Part shown: positions 9,201-16,748 of the stretch, one piece after another
Position numbering within the stretch: the first letter of the stretch is position 1
Layout of the letters: each line of letters begins with the position of its first letter
NCBI GenBank assembly: GCA_002392765.1
Contig: DGHT01000066.1
Location: 1 to 64,000 of the forward strand
Direction: 5' to 3'
Source of the DNA: Verrucomicrobia bacterium UBA3841
Lineage (GTDB): Bacteria; Verrucomicrobiota; Kiritimatiellia; RFP12; UBA1067
DNA length: 64,000 nt
The notes under the pieces: model-generated
The model's input: only the letters and a program-made list of their open reading frames with translations
Told to the model about the DNA's origin: nothing
Databases searched by the model: none
Made by a program: the position numbers and the translations under genes

Positions 9201-10398
9201 GGCCGAAGTCGTTTTCAATGGCATCCCATACAAACTTGCAGGTTACACGCTGGAAACATGGAACGGCTCCGCCTGGGGCTCGCCAGTTCCCTGCGAGTCC
9301 GGCACCTATTCCGCCGATGTCGCCGCCGCCTCCAAGCGCCTCACGTGGAATTGGGTTGTGAAAAGCCACCTCACGAAGATTCCAGACTACGACGTGGGCG
9401 ACTACGTGCAGGACGGCCTCTACCTCTTCTACGACGGCAAACGCAACGCCGGCGCGACGGCGGACCACGACTTGAACGCGACGGAGTGGGTGAACCTCGG
9501 CACGGGCGGCGCAAGTCTGAACGCGACTTTCGATTCCGCCACGGGCTCCAACTCCGGCGGATGGGTCAAAGACGGCTACAACTTCGTCAACGGCGGCAAG
9601 TTCGCAACGCTCGGCGCGAATCCTGACTTTGACGGCCAATGCTATCTGACTATTCAGGTCGTCTGCGACGATTACAACAAGCAAACTGCCTATCCGACGA
9701 TATTTGGCTCTACCAACGACTATTGCAATATCTACGCGGGGATGTTTACCGATGGGAGGCAAGCCCGTTTCAAAGTGCACAACGCTGGAGCCGTGTATGT
9801 GCCAAATTGGGGAGAGCAATATGTTAATGCCATCTATCATGCCGGTGCATACACCGTGTTTGAAACTACATCGCCAACGTTGAACAACTGGACGGGGAAA
9901 TGGCGCAGCGACTGGACCAAGTTCGAGAACAGGCCGTTCTATATCGGTGGCGTGTATTTCCCGGACGACGCCACGAAGACGAACGAGCGCCGCTTCAACG
10001 GCAAAATCCAGGCTGTACGCGTCTATACTCGTATGCTCCTGCCTGATGAACTGGAACATAACCGCATGGTCGACGAGGCGCGATTCAAGGGCAATCCGCC
10101 GGAAGCGAACGTGACTATCGCTACGAAGTACGGCGACGGCACGGGCGAGACGCTCGCCGAGGAAGTCGGCAACTACAAGGTCGAGGGGACGTACACGTTC
10201 TCCGCGACGCAGGTGAAGGATTCTTCCGATGTCCTGAAGCCGGTAACCGGATACTTCCTTGAAACGTGGAACGGCAGTGCCTGGGGAGGAGGGAAAACAA
10301 GGAACGAGGGATCGTCGTTCACGTATAGCGAGACTATGGGCAAAGTGCGCGTCACGTGGTCGCCCAGACCGAAAGGCACGGCGGTAATCGTGCGATGA
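6250..10398 (+). CDS. Giant exported protein with four LamG-like modules and a conserved C-terminal tail
   Basis: 1382 residues. The signal peptide runs to about residue 36 (GVLAAGIAFGAHQANA). Four tandem modules of about 340 residues start near 50, 374, 716 and 1056. Each opens with a phrase like GLVLHLDGIRNTG, contains a concanavalin/LamG-like beta sandwich ending in variants of RIYNRALTNAELEQNRA, and is followed by a small domain with YTLETWNGSAW. The protein ends PKGTAVIVR, a tail shared with the proteins at 26936 and 47785. It is probably outside the inner membrane and may bind glycans or act as an adhesin; no catalytic domain is recognised. The next gene overlaps its stop (ATGA), and the divergent XylR-type gene likely regulates it. 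Confidence 0.8.
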   Translation: MNKLLSWNDCGGRAKLAAGVLAAGIAFGAHQANAALMYEPSNYAARGNLLLQLDGIRNTGLLKAHDNAATTWFNLVDPRTSATLNQYKTNTGNSGWRDNAYYLDGDKYWQTIAELGGSSTTTIEVFGDLSLKSMEDYANYISRANTADHGIWIKKGENTLWWKANVEGLTLSARPSFPNWDGKGFSAVLDTKQAVLYTGGVAGTPQTRTDSKSLPGCKYNIGCAYSTTHYPTKGTFYSVRIYNRALTAAEVKQNYDLDQIRFVTGMPVTNVVVETAVAGLEGNEGTGVYAYDKEGYTFTAPRKATKNGADYVCTGYTLETWNGTGWSAPVSFNATSYTATDMAAKVRLVWQWQYASGSKSSELDPLFDNYETDGLVLHLDGIRNAGKNSPHDYSAKQWIDLASGKVAKIARDEGDASEWLDDGYYFDARSFAQFSEQLESLGQQVTVQVVCEADTNVLYASKIAQTTRINWPHLVGCNNNDAMNLYYDLNQANPYHQMTFKCATTDGGNLYLNKGTWEGRYVTVARDGLTKYITQTAALTGAKSNTGKNGDNIPAATVYVGSAGNSVELRSARWFKGTIKSIRIYNRVLSDAELAKNRAIDDARFFGIGADANVIVASSVRGVSGDTPEGAYALSAGGHTFSAPASVTVGDDTYSCTGYTLETWDATTGAWGAPVAYSGTSVALTDTTAKVRLTWQWTHTAGPGYDAAFNDYVTDGLVVHLDGIRNTGLQAIHDSAATTWADLANDGDYAKFIGVDSSCGWTADGYRFDGRTTNPAYAVMNTTRTIGNKYTVQAVVNFSRSTSQCIVTAWPALFGTKAASGDPFAMYYNQNNNDTPGVQFKVANTHTRDPSLKGWNGEYMTGWSDGVNAALFQTAAQDGVTRAFNKSIGTQTITFASGNGDGGSSAMGYNLRRFHGTYKSARIYNRALTNAELEQNRAVDEIRFFGRSPAAAGDLVVASTVEGLGGDLPCGTYRPVAGYAFTAQAEVVFNGIPYKLAGYTLETWNGSAWGSPVPCESGTYSADVAAASKRLTWNWVVKSHLTKIPDYDVGDYVQDGLYLFYDGKRNAGATADHDLNATEWVNLGTGGASLNATFDSATGSNSGGWVKDGYNFVNGGKFATLGANPDFDGQCYLTIQVVCDDYNKQTAYPTIFGSTNDYCNIYAGMFTDGRQARFKVHNAGAVYVPNWGEQYVNAIYHAGAYTVFETTSPTLNNWTGKWRSDWTKFENRPFYIGGVYFPDDATKTNERRFNGKIQAVRVYTRMLLPDELEHNRMVDEARFKGNPPEANVTIATKYGDGTGETLAEEVGNYKVEGTYTFSATQVKDSSDVLKPVTGYFLETWNGSAWGGGKTRNEGSSFTYSETMGKVRVTWSPRPKGTAVIVR

Positions 10399-11501
10399 AA
10401 AAGATTGTCTTTGCGGCAATAGCGGCCTTTGCAGCGACGGACTTCGCGTCCGCCGCCGCGGTGCGTCCGGAGAGCGCGCCATACCATGCAGGCGGCGTTG
10501 TTTCGGCGGCCGACTTCATGCCGGCGGACGGGAAGACCGACGTTGCAGACGCAATCCAGCGCGTTATCGACGAGCATCCAAACAGGACAATCTGGTTCCC
10601 GGACGGGACATACCTGATTTCCAAGCCGGTCTGCACGCCCGCCGACCCGAAGCGGAGCGTAGATCTGCGCCTCTCGAACTACGCCGTCCTCAAGGCCGCG
10701 CCAGGATGGACGAACACCGAGGCGATGGTGCGCCTCGGCGGAATCCATCCTGCGAACAACATCCGCCTTGTCGGGAGCTGCTATTCGCTGACCGGCGGCG
10801 TCATCGACGGCAGCGGCGTCGCGAAGGGCGTGTCCATCGACTCGGGCCGCGAGACGAAGGTGCGCGATGTTTCCATGAAGTTCGTGAGCCTCGGGCTTCA
10901 CATCAAGCATGGTGCGAACAACAACTCGTCCGACTGCGACATATCGGACGTGAACATCGTCGGCAACAAGAAGCCGGGGTCCATCGGCGTGCTGATAGAC
11001 GCATGCGACAACATGCTCGCGAACATGCGCATCGCCGACATGCAGACCGGCGTCAGGCTGACGCGGCGGGCCGCCGGGAATCTGTTGCGCAACATCCATC
11101 CTCTCTATACCAGCCCCATGGACCAGTACGACGGTAGCGCGGGGTTCCACGACGATTCGCGCAACAACAGCTACGACCGCTGCTACAGCGACCATTTCTC
11201 GACCGGCTTTCTTTTCGGCCGCGCGGCGGGAGGCGGCGTGGCGGACGCGTGCATCGTCTTCTGGTATGCGCCGACGAAAGGACGCCGCCACACCGCCGTG
11301 AAATGCGAGGGGCGATTCAACGTCCAGATTGAAAACATGCAAATCTCCTTTAAAGACGCTGCGGCGGTCAACACCGTTCTTGAAACGGGCGAGAAGGGCG
11401 GAAACGGCTGTCTGCGCGATCCGCGCATCGATACGAACCTTCTGCGCAAGGACGACACCGTCTATCTCGAATATCTCCAAGGGTCGATCCGCCGGCCTTG
11501 A
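10395..11501 (+). CDS. Exported right-handed beta-helix protein (pectate lyase-3 like)
   Basis: About 368 residues. The signal peptide is MKKIVFAAIAAFAATDFASA. The mature N-terminus has the pectate_lyase_3/Pel9-like opening with ADGKTDVADAIQRVIDEH and WFPDGTYLISKPV, followed by parallel beta-helix rungs (NIRLVGSCYSLTGGVIDGSG, DISDVNIVGNKK). The family includes pectate lyases, rhamnogalacturonases and phage-type depolymerases, so the substrate is unknown. The ATG at 10395 overlaps the stop of the LamG-like gene (ATGA), which indicates translational coupling and a shared job on an extracellular polysaccharide. Confidence 0.75.
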   Translation: MKKIVFAAIAAFAATDFASAAAVRPESAPYHAGGVVSAADFMPADGKTDVADAIQRVIDEHPNRTIWFPDGTYLISKPVCTPADPKRSVDLRLSNYAVLKAAPGWTNTEAMVRLGGIHPANNIRLVGSCYSLTGGVIDGSGVAKGVSIDSGRETKVRDVSMKFVSLGLHIKHGANNNSSDCDISDVNIVGNKKPGSIGVLIDACDNMLANMRIADMQTGVRLTRRAAGNLLRNIHPLYTSPMDQYDGSAGFHDDSRNNSYDRCYSDHFSTGFLFGRAAGGGVADACIVFWYAPTKGRRHTAVKCEGRFNVQIENMQISFKDAAAVNTVLETGEKGGNGCLRDPRIDTNLLRKDDTVYLEYLQGSIRRP

Positions 11502-11557
11502 AACCGGACGTCCTTTTCCCGCAACGAGGGATTGCTCTCGCGTTTACGTTGTCTTTT

Positions 11558-11566
11558 TGATATAAT
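11558..11566 (+). promoter_or_regulatory. Extended -10 promoter upstream of the PP-loop gene
   Basis: TGATATAAT (TATAAT at 11561-11566) lies 36 bp upstream of the ATG at 11603. No convincing -35 is visible at 16-18 bp, which fits an extended -10 promoter. GGGAGG at 11583-11588 lies 14 nt before the start codon, so the SD is unusually distant. Confidence 0.5.
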
Positions 11567-11602
11567 AAATGCAGATGGACAACGGGAGGTTCAGGATATA
11601 CA

Positions 11603-12859
11603 ATGGACAAGATAATCATAGGAAATCCGAAAGCGGAACGTGCGGGAGGCTGGCTGAAACTCACGGCGGAGATTGCCGATGCCGGCCGGAAAGACACATG
11701 CTTCTATTCCGTGCCGCTCGAATACGAAGGATTCGTGGACACTGAAAGATCCGACTGCTTCCTTGCCGGGTTCATCTATCCGGCCATGCGCAAAGGAGAG
11801 GACGTTTTCGTCGAGGGGACGGTCTCCGCCAGACTTCTCTTCAATCTGAACGAATATCTGATTCCAATGATGTCCGTGTGCGATCCCCGGCTTAAAAGAG
11901 TGAGGATCGAGGCCGCGAAAACGAGCGACGCGCGTTACGGGGACGCCAGAGCGGTCGGGACGGGATTCTCCGCGGGTATCGACTCCTTCTTCACGATACA
12001 GGGGCATCTGCCGGGGAAAGTTCCCGAGGGATTCGCGCTTACGCATCTCTTTTTCTTCAATGTCGGCGCGCACGGCGTTCCGAAGAAGGAAGGGGACATG
12101 GCGAGGATTTCCGAACAGTTCCGCGCGCGGTACGAAAAATTCAAGCCGTTCCCGCAGGAGGCGGGGCTTCCGTTCGTTCCGGTCGATTCCGACATACACA
12201 AGTTCCATCCGTGGGGGCATCTTGAAACGGCGACGTTCGCCACGGTATCGGCAGTGCTTTTCCTGCAGAAGGGGATCCGCAGATACTACGTCGCCTCGTC
12301 CGGGCACACGTACCGCCAACTGTGGAAGTTCCTCGGCGACGGAGGCAGACCCGACGCCATTGAACGCGTCAACATGATGATCCTTCCGTGGCTTTCGACG
12401 GAAAGCGTCGATCTGATCGACGACGGCAACATGTTCGACCGCTCGCAGAAAACGGCCGCCGTCGCGGATTATCCTCCCGCGAGGAAATATCTCAACGTCT
12501 GCTACGGACACGACACGCTCGACACCAACTGCTCCGTATGTCCGAAATGCTCCAGGACGCTCCTCACGCTGGAAATCCTCGGCAGGCTGGACGATTTCGC
12601 GGGAGTGTTCGACATCCCGAAGTACCGCCGCGAGGTCCGCCGCAGGCTTATCGCGGAAACCATAGCCAACGAAAAGAAAAACCTGTTCGCCAGACACCAG
12701 CTCGACCTTGCGCGCGAAAGGGGCGTCGATCTCCGCAAGGAAGTGCGCGCGCTCGACATACTACGCGCGAAGATGTCGGAAGGGTGCATCCACTCTTTCA
12801 TCCGCCGCAATCCGCTTCTCAAGCGGCTGGCCAGACGGTTCTTCGGCTCCGCGGAATAA
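11603..12859 (+). CDS. Putative PP-loop ATP pyrophosphatase-like protein with Cys cluster
   Basis: 418 residues, predicted cytoplasmic. The segment GTGFSAGIDSFFTI near residue 116 matches the PP-loop SxGxDS motif used by adenylating amidotransferases and tRNA-thiolation enzymes. A later CSVCPKCSRT near 311 looks like a metal-binding Cys cluster. Similar proteins of unknown function occur in polysaccharide and surface-glycan clusters, so it may activate a carboxylate for amidation or thiolation. The C-terminus is very basic (IRRNPLLKRLARRFFG). It stands alone between the first carbohydrate locus and an SGNH hydrolase gene, with its own promoter. Substrate unknown. Confidence 0.55.
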   Translation: MDKIIIGNPKAERAGGWLKLTAEIADAGRKDTCFYSVPLEYEGFVDTERSDCFLAGFIYPAMRKGEDVFVEGTVSARLLFNLNEYLIPMMSVCDPRLKRVRIEAAKTSDARYGDARAVGTGFSAGIDSFFTIQGHLPGKVPEGFALTHLFFFNVGAHGVPKKEGDMARISEQFRARYEKFKPFPQEAGLPFVPVDSDIHKFHPWGHLETATFATVSAVLFLQKGIRRYYVASSGHTYRQLWKFLGDGGRPDAIERVNMMILPWLSTESVDLIDDGNMFDRSQKTAAVADYPPARKYLNVCYGHDTLDTNCSVCPKCSRTLLTLEILGRLDDFAGVFDIPKYRREVRRRLIAETIANEKKNLFARHQLDLARERGVDLRKEVRALDILRAKMSEGCIHSFIRRNPLLKRLARRFFGSAE

Positions 12860-12914
12860 ATGATATTGCCAGTCGCAATTCCAGGCGCCAAATCAATCAG
12901 CATCGAGGATCCTT

Positions 12915-14288
12915 ATGAAAACAAAAACATTTTCTGCCAAAGCGATGTGGCGGAGGCTTGCTGCGGCCGCCTGCCTTTCGGTGGCGTCGACCACCTGGCC
13001 GGCACCGTTCAAGGACGGCGACAGAGTCGTATTCTTCGGCGATTCCATAACGCACGGCGGACGCTACGGCGAGTATGTGAATCTGTTTTACGCGACACGC
13101 TACCCGGATTGCAACATCTGGTTCTCCAACTCCGGGTGGTCGGGAGCCTCGGCCAGGCAGGGGCTCTGGAGCATTGAAGACGACGTGGTCGCGAAGAAGC
13201 CGACGGTCGTTACGGTGATGTTCGGCATGAACGACATCAACCGCCCCGCCTGGCCGCGCACAGGCGACACGCCGGAGCTTGCTGCGAAGCGCGAGGAGGC
13301 GATAAAGAGGTATGACGAAGAAATGGGCGAGCTCGTCCGGCGCGTCCGCGAAGAGGCCGGCGGTCCCGAGATAATCTACTTCACGCCGTCGCCGTACGAC
13401 CAGACGTGCCTTGTGGACGGAAAGCCGTCCGACATCGTCTGCAACGACGGGCTCGCGATTCTGGCGGACCGCGTCCGTTCGTGGGCGGCGCGCGACAAGG
13501 CGACGTGCGTCGATCTCCAGGCGACTATGCTGGCGATCAACAAAGACATGCAGGCCAAGGATCCGTCTTCGAGTCTGGTTCGCCGCTCGCCGACCTCGTT
13601 CGACCGCGTCCATCCCGGTCCGCTGGGTCATACCGTCATGCTCTACGAGATACTGAAGGCGCAGGGAGCGGAAGGAACCGTCGACGAGATCGTGCGCGAT
13701 GCAAAAGGCGCGGATTCGCTTGCGTTCTCCTGCACGGAGAAGTCTCTGCCGTTCCCGATGACGGAGGAGATGCGCGGCGCGCTCGGGCTTGTCGCGTTCG
13801 AGCGCGACTTCAACCGCGAAATCCTGCGCGTCGAAAATCTGAAGGAAGACCGCTATTCCGTCAGGATCGACGGAGCCGAGGCCGGCGTATGGACGGCAAA
13901 AGAGCTTGCCAACGGCGTGAATCTCGCGCTGAACGGGAATACTCCGCAGTACCGCCAGGCGGCGCAGGCGGCGGAAATCTGCCGGAGTCTCTGGGACGGA
14001 GAGCGGATGCTGCGCGACTTTGCCACGCGGCGGCGCTGGATGAGAATGCATTACAAGCTCGATCCGGACGCGCCGGGAGCGGTCGAGGGGCTTTTGGAGA
14101 GGCTGCTTGCCGACGGGGAAAGCGAGGATTCGTACGACGTCAGGACGTACCGCGCCTATTTGAAGAACTGGCCGCGCCATGCTGAATTCGAAAAGTCCGT
14201 CGCAAAAGACCGCGCCGCGCTTGCGGATGCCGTCCGTCCGAGGGAACATCTCTTCGAAATCGTCCGGGCGGAGGCTCCTGCGGATTGA
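12915..14288 (+). CDS. Exported SGNH/GDSL-family hydrolase
   Basis: 457 residues with a signal peptide (RRLAAAACLSVASTTWPAP). SGNH blocks are clear: FGDSITHGG near residue 41 with the nucleophile Ser, NSGWSGAS with Gly, MFGMND with Asn, and FDRVHPGPLGH near 232 with the Asp/His pair. Such enzymes deacetylate or de-esterify polysaccharides and lipids; here a carbohydrate esterase is the likeliest role, given the neighbourhood. About 200 residues follow the catalytic domain (from 255) with no assigned fold. GAGG at 12903-12906 is the likely ribosome-binding site. No promoter is obvious in the 55 bp before the gene. Confidence 0.8.
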   Translation: MKTKTFSAKAMWRRLAAAACLSVASTTWPAPFKDGDRVVFFGDSITHGGRYGEYVNLFYATRYPDCNIWFSNSGWSGASARQGLWSIEDDVVAKKPTVVTVMFGMNDINRPAWPRTGDTPELAAKREEAIKRYDEEMGELVRRVREEAGGPEIIYFTPSPYDQTCLVDGKPSDIVCNDGLAILADRVRSWAARDKATCVDLQATMLAINKDMQAKDPSSSLVRRSPTSFDRVHPGPLGHTVMLYEILKAQGAEGTVDEIVRDAKGADSLAFSCTEKSLPFPMTEEMRGALGLVAFERDFNREILRVENLKEDRYSVRIDGAEAGVWTAKELANGVNLALNGNTPQYRQAAQAAEICRSLWDGERMLRDFATRRRWMRMHYKLDPDAPGAVEGLLERLLADGESEDSYDVRTYRAYLKNWPRHAEFEKSVAKDRAALADAVRPREHLFEIVRAEAPAD

Positions 14289-14362
14289 CTGGTTTCGGCG
14301 CCTGTCGAAGGACGGGAGACCTCGTTCCAGTCCGAAATTTTCAAGATAAACGCGAAAACTAT

Positions 14363-14394
14363 TTGACTATTTACCTTTTTTTCGATATTATAAT
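14363..14394 (+). promoter_or_regulatory. Probable promoter of the mreB operon
   Basis: TTGACT (14363-14368) and TATAAT (14389-14394) flank a 20-bp spacer, longer than ideal. The region is very AT-rich compared with its surroundings. The mreB ATG is at 14419, about 17 nt downstream of the likely start point. Confidence 0.5.
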
Positions 14395-14418
14395 TGGAAA
14401 AGGAATAAAAATACAGTC

Positions 14419-15459
14419 ATGTTCGGAAAACTAAAATCGCTGTTTTCGACGGATATCGGTATCGATCTGGGTACCGCGAACTCTCTTGTATACGTGAAAG
14501 ACCGCGGTATTACATTGCGGGAGCCGTCCGTAGTCGCTATACAGGCGGGTACGAAGAATGTCGTCGCCGTCGGCGAGGAAGCGAAGAGGATGCTTGGCAA
14601 GACGCCCGGCAACATTGTCGCCATTCGTCCCATGAAGTCCGGCGTCATAGCGGATTTCGACATAACGCAGGCGATGCTCGCCTACTTCATCCGCAAGGTC
14701 TGTCCGAAGCATTTCTATTCCAATATGAAATGCGCGCGTCCGCGCATGGTCATAGCCGTCCCCAGCGGCATAACCGAGGTGGAGAAGAGGGCCGTGGAGG
14801 ATGCGGCCAAGCAGGCCGGCGCCGGCAAGGTATTCCAGATTGAAGAGCCGATGGCCGCCGCGATTGGCGTAGGCCTTCCGGTCTCCGAACCGGCCGGCTC
14901 CATGATAGTCGACATAGGCGGCGGAACATGCGAGGTCGCGATCATATCGCTCGCCGGAATAGTCCACAGCTACTCCGCGCGCGCGGCGGGCGGCGATGCG
15001 ATGGACGAGTGCATCATGAAGTACATCCAGAGGGTGTACAACCTGCTCATAGGCGAGCGCATGGCCGAATGGATAAAGATCGAGATAGGCAGCGCCTTCC
15101 CGATCGGCGAAGAAAAGAAGCTTGAGATACGCGGTAGAGATATCGTGGCGGGTTTGCCGAGAACCTTGACCATCTCCTCTGAAGAAATAAGGGAAGCTCT
15201 GAAGGATCCCGTGACGCAGATCGTCGACGCGGTGCGTTCCACGCTCGACAAGTGCGAGCCGGAACTCGCGGCCGATCTCGTCGACCGGGGCATCGTTCTG
15301 TCTGGCGGAAGCGCCCAGCTTCGCGGTCTGGACAAACTTCTCAGCCAGGAAACGGGTCTTCCCGTCACCCTGGCGGACGACCCGCTTTCCGCGGTTGCGG
15401 AAGGCACGGGAGCCGTCATCAACGAGTTGAGCGTCCTGACAAAAGGCAAGAGGGATTGA
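14419..15459 (+). CDS. mreB: Rod-shape actin homologue MreB
   Basis: 346 residues, the usual length. MreB forms membrane-associated filaments that direct the elongasome. Actin-family phosphate loops are present: DIGIDLGTANSLVYVKDRGI at the N-terminus, AVPSGITEVEKRAVEDAA, the IEEPMAAAIGVGLP connect segment, MIVDIGGGTCEVAIISL, and VLSGGSAQLRGL near residue 291. It is the first gene of an operon with mreC, mreD, mrdA and rodA in the canonical order. An AAGGA lies about 13 nt before the ATG, a rather long spacer. Confidence 0.97.
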   Translation: MFGKLKSLFSTDIGIDLGTANSLVYVKDRGITLREPSVVAIQAGTKNVVAVGEEAKRMLGKTPGNIVAIRPMKSGVIADFDITQAMLAYFIRKVCPKHFYSNMKCARPRMVIAVPSGITEVEKRAVEDAAKQAGAGKVFQIEEPMAAAIGVGLPVSEPAGSMIVDIGGGTCEVAIISLAGIVHSYSARAAGGDAMDECIMKYIQRVYNLLIGERMAEWIKIEIGSAFPIGEEKKLEIRGRDIVAGLPRTLTISSEEIREALKDPVTQIVDAVRSTLDKCEPELAADLVDRGIVLSGGSAQLRGLDKLLSQETGLPVTLADDPLSAVAEGTGAVINELSVLTKGKRD

Positions 15460-15483
15460 GGTTTTCCGGCGGACTCCGCGTAA

Positions 15484-15489
15484 AAGGAG
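15484..15489 (+). promoter_or_regulatory. Ribosome-binding site of mreC, pointing to an ATA codon
   Basis: AAGGAG lies 6 nt upstream of ATA (15496-15498) and 57 nt upstream of the first canonical in-frame start (ATG 15547). In frame, no ATG, GTG or TTG occurs between the TAA at 15481-15483 and 15547. Confidence 0.5.
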
Positions 15490-15495
15490 TTTGCC

Positions 15496-16293
15496 ATAAA
15501 GAAGCCAAAGACAGCAGCAACGGCAGCGGCCATCGCCATAGCGGCGATGCTGGTGCTTCTTTTTGTCTTTTTCCGGTCTGCGGCGATAGAGATGGCGTAT
15601 CCCGTCGAGCGCGCGGCCAAATCTTTTTCCGCGAGCGTGGGATCCAGGATCAAGGGGGTTTTCGCCGCGTCGTCCGCCATGGCCGAGAACGTGCGGCTCA
15701 AGCGCGAGGTGGCGTCGCTCGGAATGGACCGCAACGAATACCAGCGTCTCATAGACGAAAACGCGCGATTGCGCAAGATACTGGGATTTTCCGCGCGCGG
15801 AGGCGGCAAATGGGTCGCGGCCGAAGTCCTTTCCACGGGAGGCGGCGCGGCGGGCGCGCACAATCTGATAAGGGCCGGGAAGGGGAGTCTGGCCGGGATC
15901 CGCGAAGGAGCGGCCGTGGAGGTCCCCGAGGGACTCGTCGGGGTCGTCGTGTCGGTCACGCTCCACACGTGCGAGATAATGCCGATCACCGATCCGTCGG
16001 TGAAGGTATCGTGTCTCGTGGAAGGCGGCGGCGGAGTGTACGGGATACTTTCCGGCGGCCCCGGCGACGCGCTTTCCCTCAAGCACATGAAAACGGGGGA
16101 CGTGGAGCCGCTCTCCCGCGTGGTGACGTCCGGACTCGGGGGGGTGTTCCCGGGCGGCATAACCGTCGGCGACTGGCGCGGCGGAGAGGACGGGGATGGC
16201 GACGGTACGCGCAACCAGTGGCTCGAATACGAAGGGCGCGTGCGTTCGCACGTCGATTTCCAATCGCTTGAAAGCGTGTTCATCAGAATATGA
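15496..16293 (+). CDS. mreC: Rod-shape determining protein MreC (possible AUA start)
   Basis: Bitopic inner-membrane protein that links MreB to periplasmic wall synthesis. A transmembrane helix (MLVLLFVFFRSAAIEMAY) is followed by a coiled coil (AENVRLKREVASLGMDRNEY) and the beta-rich MreC core (AVEVPEGLVGVVVSVTLHTC). From ATG 15547 the product is 248 residues but has no positive residues before the helix and no SD. From the ATA at 15496, which has a well-placed AAGGAG, it gains 17 residues beginning with KKPK and a longer hydrophobic run, a typical MreC N-terminus. I therefore extend to 15496; 15547 is the conservative start. A base-call error in the start codon is also possible. It ends in ATGA overlap with mreD. 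Confidence 0.85.
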   Translation: MKKPKTAATAAAIAIAAMLVLLFVFFRSAAIEMAYPVERAAKSFSASVGSRIKGVFAASSAMAENVRLKREVASLGMDRNEYQRLIDENARLRKILGFSARGGGKWVAAEVLSTGGGAAGAHNLIRAGKGSLAGIREGAAVEVPEGLVGVVVSVTLHTCEIMPITDPSVKVSCLVEGGGGVYGILSGGPGDALSLKHMKTGDVEPLSRVVTSGLGGVFPGGITVGDWRGGEDGDGDGTRNQWLEYEGRVRSHVDFQSLESVFIRI

Positions 16294-16748
16294 AGAACGA
16301 TATCGCCAAATTCGCAATAGCATTCTTCGCGCTGTCTTGCGGGATGGCGCTGGAGGAGCTTTTGCCGAAGCTTTCGGGCGCGGGGTTCCCGTTCCTGCTT
16401 TCGTTCGCGATAGTGTTCGCCTCCAGACGCAAACCGCTGGAGGGGGTCCTTTTCGCCGCCGCCGCCGGCGCGGCCGAGGACGCCGCGAGCGCGCTGCCGT
16501 TCGCGGTCAGCATATCTTTTTTCGTGGCCGCGGCATCCATCGTCCGCGCCTTCAAGATTCCGGTCTGGTACGCATTGCCGGCGCACGCCCTGCACCAGAT
16601 ATGGATCTGGGTGTGGCTCGGCGCCCGGCTGGAGGGCAGCATATTCAACAGGATCCTCGCGGCGGTTCCGCTGGGGGCGGCGGCGCTATGGGCGGTGACG
16701 GCCGTCGTGGCGCGCACGGACAGGAGGGCGGCAATCGATGAGAGATGA
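16290..16748 (+). CDS. mreD: Rod-shape determining membrane protein MreD
   Basis: 152 residues, mostly hydrophobic, with about four to five predicted membrane helices (FAIAFFALSCGMALEELLP, FPFLLSFAIVFAS, AVSISFFVAAASIV, IWIWVWLGA, ALWAVTAVVA). MreD is poorly conserved, so the identification rests on size, topology and position between mreC and the PBP2 gene. The ATG overlaps the mreC stop (ATGA), and the 3' end overlaps mrdA by 11 bp. Confidence 0.85.
   Translation: MKNDIAKFAIAFFALSCGMALEELLPKLSGAGFPFLLSFAIVFASRRKPLEGVLFAAAAGAAEDAASALPFAVSISFFVAAASIVRAFKIPVWYALPAHALHQIWIWVWLGARLEGSIFNRILAAVPLGAAALWAVTAVVARTDRRAAIDER

Noticed and set aside
14431..16595. Long minus-strand frames opposite mreB and mreC
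   Set aside because: They mirror conserved mre genes and show low-complexity translation; no promoter or SD.
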